A stretch of 36,677 bases of DNA from Rhodopirellula sp. (GTDB lineage Bacteria > Planctomycetota > Planctomycetia > Pirellulales > Pirellulaceae), in contig NZHC01000151.1 in the NCBI GenBank assembly GCA_002689655.1, forward strand, positions 34,227-70,903. Reading direction: 5' to 3'. Below the pieces are notes generated by a model. The model had not been told where the DNA came from and searched no databases. It was given only the letters and a program-made list of their open reading frames with translations. Made by a program: the position numbers and the translations under genes. Shown one piece after another: positions 27,301-34,079 of the stretch. Within the stretch, counting starts at the first letter, position 1, and every line of letters starts with the position of its first letter.

Positions 27301-28373
27301 ATCTGCTGCAAACGGGAGCAGGTTCACCGACCGGCATCACGGTGTACGAAGGTGATTTGCTGCCCATGTTCCGCGGGCATGTGGTGCACTGCGACGCTGG
27401 GCCAAACGTGTGCAGGGCATACATGATCTCGAATGACGACGCAGGTTATGCTGCAAAAATCCGTAACATCCTGACCGGCACCCAAGACAAGTGGTTCCGC
27501 CCTTCAGATGTCAAGGTCGCGCCGGACGGTTCCCTTGTTGTCGCTGACTGGTATGACCCCGGCGTGGGTGGCCATGGCATGGGTGACTTGGATCGTGGCC
27601 GCTTATTTCGAATCATGCCGGGCAATCACAAGGGAAATTACAAAGTCCCAGAGTATGACTTCACCTCAATCGATGGCTCGATCGAAGCACTCAAAAATCC
27701 AAATTACGCGGTACGCTACATGGCATGGCAATCGCTTCATCAACAAGGGAGTGCTGCCGAGCCGGCGCTGCAAAAACTGGCTTCCTCCAAAAACCCCATC
27801 TATCAGGCGAGAGCCCTTTGGCTGTTAGGCAAGATCGAGGGTCGAGGACCGACGACGATCAAGCAGGCCTTAGCGAGCAAGAATCCCAATCTCCGCATCG
27901 TTGGAATCCGTCTTGCTCGCCAGCTGAAACTGGCAGGTGACCCTACAATGAAAGGCGACGTGCTTGAGCACATCGCCTCACTCGCTGATGATCCATCACC
28001 CCAGGTGCGTAGAGAGCTCGCAGTCGCGCTGCGTCACAGCAAATCTCCGCAAGCAGCACAGGTCTGGGCCCAATTGGCACTCCAGCACGATGGAAAAGAC
28101 CGCTGGTACCTGGAAGCACTCGGAATCGGCGCCGACACTAATCCCGATGCCTGTTTTGCAGCATGGCTGGAACAGGTGGGCGACGACTGGAATACGCCTG
28201 CGGGACAAGACATTGTGTGGCGCAGTAGAGCACCAGCAGCTGCCGATTATCTTGTCAAAGCACTCCAGCAACCCAAAGTGACCGAGGCCCAGCAAAATCG
28301 TTTGATGCGGGCATTCGACTTCCACAGTGGCGAACGCAAAGATGCTGCTTTGAAAAGTCTGCTGGGTCTTTGA
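24318..28373 (+). CDS. secreted DUF1080-ThuA-NPCBM-dehydrogenase-HEAT multi-domain protein
   Basis: 1351 residues. The start at 24318 is chosen because GAAGG lies eight bases upstream and the signal peptide (MRLLAFCLFAVGIVLPNVMVTA) follows at once; an ATG at 24303 lacks a binding site. Domains in order: DUF1080 (~24-235; LFDGKTLKGWDG, NSGVQYRSFE); ThuA-like (~257-500; IVFISGNPSHGYGSHEHYAG, GLVCIHYGVE, GFGFTGGHFHHNW); a Lys/Ala linker (~520-550); an NPCBM-like carbohydrate-binding domain (~553-703; IAYGIGTHANSVIAFDIP); the Pirellula-type membrane-bound dehydrogenase beta-propeller (~718-1103), with DTNGDGMVD and DTDGDDKPD as calcium-type loops and SPTGITVYEGD; then HEAT-like repeats (~1115-1350). 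It ends without the CxxCH heme domain that usually closes such proteins; that domain is in the next gene. Probably oxidises or processes glycans in the envelope. Confidence 0.92.
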   Translation: MRLLAFCLFAVGIVLPNVMVTAADDGYVSLFDGKTLKGWDGNPDFWSVQDGAITGQTTKENPTKGNTFLVYRGGDFKNFELKFEYKIVGGNSGVQYRSFEPDAEKQKWVVGGYQADLEAGNTFSGILYGERFRGMLANRGQKTELVREDGKFKSKVVGSVGDSAEIQAKIKKEEWNEYSVLADGFHFVHKINGVTTADCTDLDEQQRRDTGIIALQLHAGPPMLVQFRNIRIKNLDANDDPNANDNAESTPATATEKKKIVFISGNPSHGYGSHEHYAGCRLLANSLSDAMPGYEIEVIKHGWPAEGMKALEGADTVIVYCDGGGRHLLNPHIKEFDPLMKQGTGLVCIHYGVETPKGETGDAFLDWMGGYFETHWSVNPHWDAEFASFPDHPISRGVEPFTINDEWYFHMRFRDEMKGVTPILSAHPPAETMRRPDGPHSGNPAVRKEVGNGEIQHVGWASERDGGGRGFGFTGGHFHHNWADENFRKVVLNAIVWTAHGTVPESGVTTRNPTEEDLEANQDEPKSAAKKKKPGRKIKRAVPAASTSSKSGAAKPIFKSGVIDSKTKGHSVVIDAELGNATQLFLVATDGGNGYGCDWADWGEPRLTGPQGERKLTDLKWKSASSGFGQPRVNLNCGGNPMRIDGKEIAYGIGTHANSVIAFDIPTGYTHFKALGGLDNGGTDQGPCGASSSVQFAVYTEKPPASGGSAGGAGSREVADALDGLEVGTELAASLFAAEPQLLSPANIDIDHRGRVWVCEIVNYRKHNGKRPEGDRILILEDTNGDGMVDSEKVYYQGRDIDSPHGVCVLGNKVIVSAGDKVQVFTDTDGDDKPDSQEVLFSGISGSQHDHGIHAFTFGPDGKLYFNFGNAGRQIKDKNGDPIVDAAGIVVSANRQPYQEGMVFRCNLDGSDFETLGWNFRNNWMVTVDSYGSIWQSDNDDDGNRGVRINYVMEFGNYGYKDEKTGAGWKAKRTGMRDSIPERHWHLSDPGVVPNLLQTGAGSPTGITVYEGDLLPMFRGHVVHCDAGPNVCRAYMISNDDAGYAAKIRNILTGTQDKWFRPSDVKVAPDGSLVVADWYDPGVGGHGMGDLDRGRLFRIMPGNHKGNYKVPEYDFTSIDGSIEALKNPNYAVRYMAWQSLHQQGSAAEPALQKLASSKNPIYQARALWLLGKIEGRGPTTIKQALASKNPNLRIVGIRLARQLKLAGDPTMKGDVLEHIASLADDPSPQVRRELAVALRHSKSPQAAQVWAQLALQHDGKDRWYLEALGIGADTNPDACFAAWLEQVGDDWNTPAGQDIVWRSRAPAAADYLVKALQQPKVTEAQQNRLMRAFDFHSGERKDAALKSLLGL

Positions 28374-28440
28374 TCCCGTGGCTGGTATTCCCTGTTTAGG
28401 TGGCATTCCCTCTCTAACGACGTTCAGTTCTTTCAACTTT

Positions 28441-28471
28441 GTGGAGCACCAGCTTTGCCTGGTGTCTCCAC
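28441..28471 (+). terminator. stem-loop between dehydrogenase and cytochrome genes
   Basis: GTGGAGCACCAG (28441-28452) pairs with CTGGTGTCTCCAC (28459-28471) with one bulged T and a six-base CTTTGC loop. This 12-bp stem follows the stop of the large gene by about 67 bases. It has no long T-run after it, so it may attenuate, terminate or stabilise the upstream mRNA. Confidence 0.5.
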
Positions 28472-28515
28472 AAATTCGTTCTTTATGCTCAAGGGATCAG
28501 CACTTGGCTACCTTC

Positions 28516-29655
28516 ATGCGATTGGTCTCCACGACAGTTTTTTTGCCTTGTCTATTTTTCACGCTGCTACCTGCCGCAAGTTCACAGGGACAAGAGCCGG
28601 ATGAAATCACGCCAAAAGACAAGCTGATCATTGAAACAGTGCTTCGCTTACAGAATTTTGATCTCGAAAGTTCTGCTCCTGCGAAAGCCGCTGTGATGCG
28701 ATACCTGCGGGCTGAACAGGGCAGTGATCGTTATTTTGAATTGATTCAGCGATTTCAACCTGCTGAAATCGCGGAATCGCTGGCTCAGTACAGCCTCGCC
28801 AATTCATCGGAAACAGGTGGAGTACGAGGTGCTGAATTGCTGTTCGCAATGAACAAAGGCGGATCACTGATCGCAACTGCTTCATCTGACAACGAAACCA
28901 AAGCGCAAGCAGCAGTCCAGCTGATTGGGCACGCGGCAGGCGAGCAGACCGTCTCAATTTTGTTGCCGCTGATGCAAAACGATGGTGCAACGGTTGCCGT
29001 ACGATCTGCCGCCCTCAAAGCGTTAGGAAAGCGACTGGCTGGACAGCAACAGATCCTGAAACTGGTAACCGCGGGAGATTTGGCAGATGATCTGAAGTTC
29101 GCTGCGGCCAATGCCTTGCTGGGTTCGACGAATTCCGAGATCGCAGCGACTGCTGCCAAGTATCTGGAACTCCCGGCAACCGCAGATAGCCAGCCGCTAC
29201 CAGCGTTATCTGAGCTCGTTCAGCGTAGAGGTGATGTCAAGGCTGGGCTTGAAGTATTTCAAACTGCTGGAACCTGCAACAAATGCCACAAAGTCCGTGG
29301 CAAGGGAAAAGAGGTAGGCCCCGACCTCAGTGAGATCGGAAGTAAATTATCCCGCGAAGCGATGTACGTTTCCATCCTCGATCCAAGTGCTGCGGTGAGT
29401 CACAACTTCGAAACGTATTCAATCCTGACTCTAGACGGTTTGGCGGTCACGGGACTCCTGATTAGCGAAACTGACGAATCCGTAACGCTTCGTAACAGCG
29501 AAGGAATCGACAAAACCATCGAGCAGGAAGAGATTGAAATTTTCAAGAAACAGAAAACGTCTCTGATGCCGCAGGACCTGCAAAAACTGCTGACCGTAGA
29601 CCAATTGGTGAATCTGGTTGAGTACACGCTCACGCTCAGGAAAACCGGCAATTGA
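28516..29655 (+). CDS. secreted HEAT-repeat protein with Pirellula-type c-heme domain
   Basis: 379 residues from the ATG at 28516. The frame is open back to 28378, but a normal signal peptide (MRLVSTTVFLPCLFFTLLPAASS) starts here and the upstream stretch contains the stem-loop. Residues ~30-225 are helical HEAT-like repeats (SILLPLMQNDGATVAVRSAALKALGKRL). A heme-binding domain follows, RGDVKAGLEVFQTAGTCNKCHKVRGKGKEVGPDLSEIG, with CNKCH at 254-258 for covalent c-heme and a possible Met ligand in SLMPQDL. This matches the heme-binding domain normally fused to the C-terminus of dehydrogenase-HEAT proteins. It probably accepts electrons from the upstream gene product (inference from order and domain logic). 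Confidence 0.92.
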   Translation: MRLVSTTVFLPCLFFTLLPAASSQGQEPDEITPKDKLIIETVLRLQNFDLESSAPAKAAVMRYLRAEQGSDRYFELIQRFQPAEIAESLAQYSLANSSETGGVRGAELLFAMNKGGSLIATASSDNETKAQAAVQLIGHAAGEQTVSILLPLMQNDGATVAVRSAALKALGKRLAGQQQILKLVTAGDLADDLKFAAANALLGSTNSEIAATAAKYLELPATADSQPLPALSELVQRRGDVKAGLEVFQTAGTCNKCHKVRGKGKEVGPDLSEIGSKLSREAMYVSILDPSAAVSHNFETYSILTLDGLAVTGLLISETDESVTLRNSEGIDKTIEQEEIEIFKKQKTSLMPQDLQKLLTVDQLVNLVEYTLTLRKTGN

Positions 29656-30144
29656 GAGCGTTCGATAACTGAGGACGACCGGCAACGGGCGTCGACCGGT
29701 AGTCCCAACTTAAAATTCCCTACCCGCGGCACTTCAGTTTCCTTCCATTCCACCAGCTGGACTGAACAGGGACAGAATATTTCCAACAGAGCCCGGCAAG
29801 AGTCCCAAAGACGCTCGTGCAAAGGGATAGCCTTCGGTCTAGAATAGGAAGTCGTAGGCGTACGACGAGAAGCATTCACGAAGAAGCATTTTTGAGGGCT
29901 AGCCAAGCAAGGCTACTCACCGGACCCGGGGGACAGAAAACACTGCCCTCGCCGGCTTTGATTTTGACCACCACCCGTTGACTGGCAGATCCCTGCTACC
30001 CCCCCCACTCAAACCCACATTTAGAGTTTCAACAACCTGCCAAGATTTCCATTGCTTCCTCGCCCCCGCATGGACGACTATGAGTAGTGGCCGACAATCT
30101 TGTTACTCGTTCACTCAACTAGCAATTGTGACTGACACGGAAGG
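29656..30144. other. 489-base gap
   Basis: No gene is supported; a minus-strand 168-residue frame mainly mirrors the cytochrome gene. A weak inverted repeat, ACCGG and CCGGT with a 13-base spacer, lies near 29678-29700 soon after the cytochrome stop. A run of eight or nine C occurs near 29999. Promoter elements for the next gene are not clear. Confidence 0.5.
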
Positions 30145-31518
30145 ATGAGCATCAACATGAGTAATTACACCCGAAGATCAGTTCTACGAGGGCTCGGAGT
30201 CTCAATGGCTCTGCCTTGGTTCGAATCGCTAGCAAAACGCGGGCCTCGCAGCGGCAACACCGCACACGCCTCGAACCTTCCAGAGGCGCCTCCGCAACGC
30301 ATGGCATTCATATTTGTTCCGAATGGCATTCACCTTCCGGACTGGACGCCAAAGAGCCTGGGTCATGGATTTGACCTCCCAACGATTCTGCAGCCTTTGG
30401 CTCCCGTTCAAGACGAGTTGATGGTATTGAGTGGCTTGACGCATGACAAAGGTCGGGCCAATGGGGATGGTGCGGGCGATCATGCACGCAGTGCATCCGT
30501 ATTCCTGACCGGTGCCCAACCTCGGAAGACGGCTGGGCAGAATATTCGTTCCGGTGTCTCGGTGGACCAGATTGCCGCCCAAACCGCTGGACACGCAACC
30601 CGATTCGCCTCGCTGGAACTTGGATGTGAAGCGGGACGCAGTGCAGGAAACTGCGATAGCGGCTACAGCTGTGCCTATTCTTCGAACATTGCCTGGTCTT
30701 CAGCCTCAACGCCCGTCGGCAAAGAAACAAATCCAAGATCGGTATTCGAAAGACTGTTCAGCGATGCCCCCGGAAAAGGGCGTGACAGTCAGGCAGAACA
30801 ACGTGAGCGTTTGAAGATGAGCGTGCTGGACTTCATTGCAGAAGATGCGCGGCGTTTGCAGAAGACGATGGCCGTCCAAGACAAACGGAAATTGGATGAA
30901 TTCCTGAATGGCGTCCGTGAAGTAGAACAACGTATTGAACGCTCGGTTGACGACGACTCAGCCCATGTCGAACTTGATTACCCGCGGCCACCCAACACAC
31001 CCCGCGACTACGGCGAACACTTGCGTCTGATGTGTGACATGATGGTCTTGGCATTTCAAACCGACCGCACGCGCATTGCAAGCTGTATGTTTGCCGATGC
31101 GGGTAGTAATCGCAGCTATCGAAATATCAACGTCGCGGATGGACACCACGGCCTATCACATCATCGCGACGATCCTGCCAAACTTGCGAAAATAAGTAAG
31201 ATCAATCAGTTTCATGTTGCGCAGCTTGGGTACTTCCTTCAGAAGCTTAAAGATACGCCGGATGGAACTTCAAATCTGCTGGACAACTCCATGATCTGCT
31301 ATGGCAGTGCTATCAGTGACGGCAACCGACATAACAACGAGAACTTACCGGTTCTGCTAGCAGGAAATGCTGGTGGTCTGATTGATTCTGGTCGCCACGT
31401 GCAGGTCTCCCCAGAGACCCCCATGTGCAACTTGTTCATGTCGATGCTGGAACGTTTTGGTACCCCGGTCGATTTTGTCGGTGACAGCACAGGTCCCCTA
31501 TCGGAGCTACAGCTTTGA
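30145..31518 (+). CDS. Tat-exported DUF1552 protein
   Basis: 457 residues from the ATG at 30145. An ATG four codons later (30157) may be the true start, since GGAAGG at 30139-30144 abuts the first and is 12 bases before the second. TRRSVLRGLGVSMALPW is a twin-arginine signal. DUF1552 hallmarks follow: RMAFIFVPNGIHLPDWTP, ELMVLSGLTHDKGRANGDGAGDHARSASVFLTG, SVDQIAAQ, SLELGCEAGRSAGNCDSGYSC and HHGLSHHRDDPAKLAKISKINQFHVAQLGYFLQKL. Function is unestablished. DUF1552 genes commonly sit beside a large DUF1592-type cytochrome gene, but that partner is absent here. The stop overlaps the open frame of the HEAT gene. Confidence 0.92.
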   Translation: MSINMSNYTRRSVLRGLGVSMALPWFESLAKRGPRSGNTAHASNLPEAPPQRMAFIFVPNGIHLPDWTPKSLGHGFDLPTILQPLAPVQDELMVLSGLTHDKGRANGDGAGDHARSASVFLTGAQPRKTAGQNIRSGVSVDQIAAQTAGHATRFASLELGCEAGRSAGNCDSGYSCAYSSNIAWSSASTPVGKETNPRSVFERLFSDAPGKGRDSQAEQRERLKMSVLDFIAEDARRLQKTMAVQDKRKLDEFLNGVREVEQRIERSVDDDSAHVELDYPRPPNTPRDYGEHLRLMCDMMVLAFQTDRTRIASCMFADAGSNRSYRNINVADGHHGLSHHRDDPAKLAKISKINQFHVAQLGYFLQKLKDTPDGTSNLLDNSMICYGSAISDGNRHNNENLPVLLAGNAGGLIDSGRHVQVSPETPMCNLFMSMLERFGTPVDFVGDSTGPLSELQL

Positions 31519-31607
31519 TTCTCGGGATGAGTGAACTGAAGCTGCTTGGAGTTTCAGTATTCAGAGCCGCTCGTTCCCTCCCCCTCCCAAACCAGGTGAC
31601 GGTTGCG

Positions 31608-34028
31608 ATGGGACCCTCAACTGCACGGGGGGCATTCGGGACGGTTGTTAGGCGCTCGCTGAACGCCACTGCCGCTACCCTGATGCTTTTTTTGATTTCC
31701 ATTGTGATACCAAAGGCGGTCATCGCCCAAGAGCCCACCGCGACGGAAGCAAAGTCAGGCAACGCACAAAAGCTGGCAGAATCACTTGGCGATGTTGATC
31801 TAAATAAACGTCGCGATGCAGCCTACCAACTTGCGACCATGGGCAAGGACGCGTTGCCAGCGCTCGACGCTTTGATTGCGCAACTGGACGATCGTGATGA
31901 ACAGGTCTGGATGCAAGCTGTAACAGCGATTGGAAAGATTGGACCACAAGCAGAGAAAGCGATTGAACCCCTTTGTCAGGTTTTCTCTGACCGCAGTGTG
32001 CAAAAACGATACAGGGCTGCTTGGGCAGTTGGCCAGATGGGTCCGGCCGCAATACCGATGCTTCGTGAACGAATCACCGACTCCTCAACCTCTCAACGCG
32101 CAGGGGCCATCGAGGCTCTCGGCTGGATGAGTGATAGTGCGAAACCCGCCAGCGAGCTTCTCACCTCCATGTTAAAGGATGACCGCGTCACAATCAGGCG
32201 CATGGCAGTCAACTCTCTCGGCAAACTGGGGTCCGAGGGATACCCTAGCTTGGCCCTTGCGTTATTGGATGATGACTCGCAGGTCAAAACAAACGGGATA
32301 CGCGCGTTAGGGAGAGCCGACACGCTTACCACGCCATTGCTGGATTCCATTACTCGGCTTGCGAAAGACGAAGATCCCGGAGTACGCGCATCTGCCTTGA
32401 TAGCGTTGGGCCATGGCATGAGTGACGCTGATCGATTGCTCGCCCTACTACTACAAGGGATCCAAGATCCATCGCCCAACGTACAAGGTGCGGCTGCCCA
32501 CTTACTTCAAGACCTCGAAGGCGAAACGGAAGTGGCAAGATCAGCCCTCACTGAGATGTTGATAAATGAGCAACGAACAACCCGCATGGCGGCTGCGCGT
32601 GCCCTGGGTGCGTTGGGCGAAAACGCAGCAGATTCGACTGACGAGTTAATCACAGCCCTTAGATCAAAGAACAGCGAGGATGACGCTAATCAATCGACTG
32701 AGCAGGACGTGATCGTCAAAGCATTGACCCGTATTGGTGGTCCTGCCGTTCCTGCACTTCTGCGCGCATCAAGCATTTCTGATGCTGCAAGTGATCACAT
32801 CGCGGCCGCACTGGCTGGCATCGCGTCCAAAGCAACCGCACCTCTGATCGATGCATTGCAAGCCGAATCGGAGCAAACGCGCGCTGGTGCAGCCAATGCT
32901 CTGGGGGCGATGAACCCCATTCCTGAAGCAGCCAATGAGCCCCTGCTCCAATGCCTGGGTGATTCTTCGATCCCTGTTCGGACCGCAGCGATCAAAGCTT
33001 TATCTAGCCTGAAAGGAAACTCGCAAGAATGGGTCTCAAAACTCGAAACGCTCGCGATTGATCCACACCCCGCGATCCGCCACGCAGCTGTATCTGCGTT
33101 GGACAGAGCCGTAGAAACTGACGCGAGCCTGAAAATTTATGCAAGCCGCCTGCTGGACGCTGATGACACAGTTCGTCTTGCCGCGGCAGTCGCGCTTGGA
33201 CGCTCCGAAACGCGAGCCAATTCAGCACTCAAAGATCTGCTAACTCTCCGCGACGACCAAAACGCTGGCGTGCGCAAAGCTGCGATCGATGCGATCGCCA
33301 AGACCAAAACCAAAACCGAAAACCTTAGTGATGATATTGTTACGACCGTCACGCAGTTATTGAGTGATCCCGACGCATCGGTTCGTATTGCGGCAATCAA
33401 GGCTGTTGGCAACATGAAACTCACGGCTGTGCCAATCGTGAACGCCCTCACAGCCTCCCTGGACGGTACCGAAGAGAACGTATTGCTGGCAGCATTACCG
33501 TCCCTTAGCAGCATGGGTGCCAAATCTGAGATTTCAGCGGATGAACTTGCAAAAGTACTGAAAGACCAACGTAGCGCAGTGCGATCAGCAGCACTGAAAT
33601 GCCTCACTTCAGTCGAGTCCAATCGCGAAACGATGATGTCGATCCTCATCAGTGCACTCGACGATACGGATTGGACCGTACGAGGCGTAGCAGCTACCGC
33701 ACTCGGAGAGATTGGTGCAGATGCGAAAGGCGCTGTTCCAAAACTTTTCAAGATGCTCGCAAGCGAAGACGACACTGACGCTGCCCGGGGTGCCCTGCGA
33801 GCGATCGACGGTGCAGGGCCTGAAGCAGTGCCAATCTTGATCGAGGGCCTGAAATCAACGGACCGTCGGCGTCAGTTCTACGCGATCTTTCTGCTTGGGA
33901 AAGTGGGCCCCGAAGCCTCAGCTGCACTACCCGTCTTGGAACAGCTGCGAGAAGACTCTGACAGCGTGCGGGCCAAGGACGCATTCACACGGGCGATCAA
34001 GCAGATTGAAACCAAGACCGAAGAATAA
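31608..34028 (+). CDS. secreted HEAT-repeat protein
   Basis: About 806 residues. The frame is open from a TTG at 31515 that overlaps the DUF1552 stop, and an ATG occurs at 31527. I prefer the ATG at 31608 because AGGTGA lies eight bases upstream and a normal signal peptide follows (VVRRSLNATAATLMLFLISIVIPKAVIAQ). The rest is roughly twenty consecutive HEAT/PBS-lyase-like helical repeats of about 37-40 residues, such as DDRDEQVWMQAVTAIGKIG, DDSQVKTNGIRALG, DDDTVRLAAAVALG and DDTDWTVRGVAATALGEIG. No catalytic domain is visible. It probably forms an elongated solenoid scaffold in the envelope. Its tight link with DUF1552 suggests joint expression. Confidence 0.9.
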   Translation: MGPSTARGAFGTVVRRSLNATAATLMLFLISIVIPKAVIAQEPTATEAKSGNAQKLAESLGDVDLNKRRDAAYQLATMGKDALPALDALIAQLDDRDEQVWMQAVTAIGKIGPQAEKAIEPLCQVFSDRSVQKRYRAAWAVGQMGPAAIPMLRERITDSSTSQRAGAIEALGWMSDSAKPASELLTSMLKDDRVTIRRMAVNSLGKLGSEGYPSLALALLDDDSQVKTNGIRALGRADTLTTPLLDSITRLAKDEDPGVRASALIALGHGMSDADRLLALLLQGIQDPSPNVQGAAAHLLQDLEGETEVARSALTEMLINEQRTTRMAAARALGALGENAADSTDELITALRSKNSEDDANQSTEQDVIVKALTRIGGPAVPALLRASSISDAASDHIAAALAGIASKATAPLIDALQAESEQTRAGAANALGAMNPIPEAANEPLLQCLGDSSIPVRTAAIKALSSLKGNSQEWVSKLETLAIDPHPAIRHAAVSALDRAVETDASLKIYASRLLDADDTVRLAAAVALGRSETRANSALKDLLTLRDDQNAGVRKAAIDAIAKTKTKTENLSDDIVTTVTQLLSDPDASVRIAAIKAVGNMKLTAVPIVNALTASLDGTEENVLLAALPSLSSMGAKSEISADELAKVLKDQRSAVRSAALKCLTSVESNRETMMSILISALDDTDWTVRGVAATALGEIGADAKGAVPKLFKMLASEDDTDAARGALRAIDGAGPEAVPILIEGLKSTDRRRQFYAIFLLGKVGPEASAALPVLEQLREDSDSVRAKDAFTRAIKQIETKTEE

Positions 34029-34079
34029 TCCTTGAACGACTGAATCCCAACTCACGAGAAGTTCTGGTCTCGAGAAAAC
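34029..34079. other. short convergent gap
   Basis: 51 bases between two genes that converge. CTCGAG is a small palindrome here, but no proper terminator hairpin is clear. Confidence 0.4.

Noticed and set aside
29400-29906. 168-residue minus-strand frame after the cytochrome gene
   Set aside because: Half of it is the antisense of the cytochrome coding region; composition is Ser/Cys/Arg rich.
33137-33775. 212-residue minus-strand frame inside the HEAT gene
   Set aside because: Ala/Ser-rich antisense shadow of a repetitive coding sequence.
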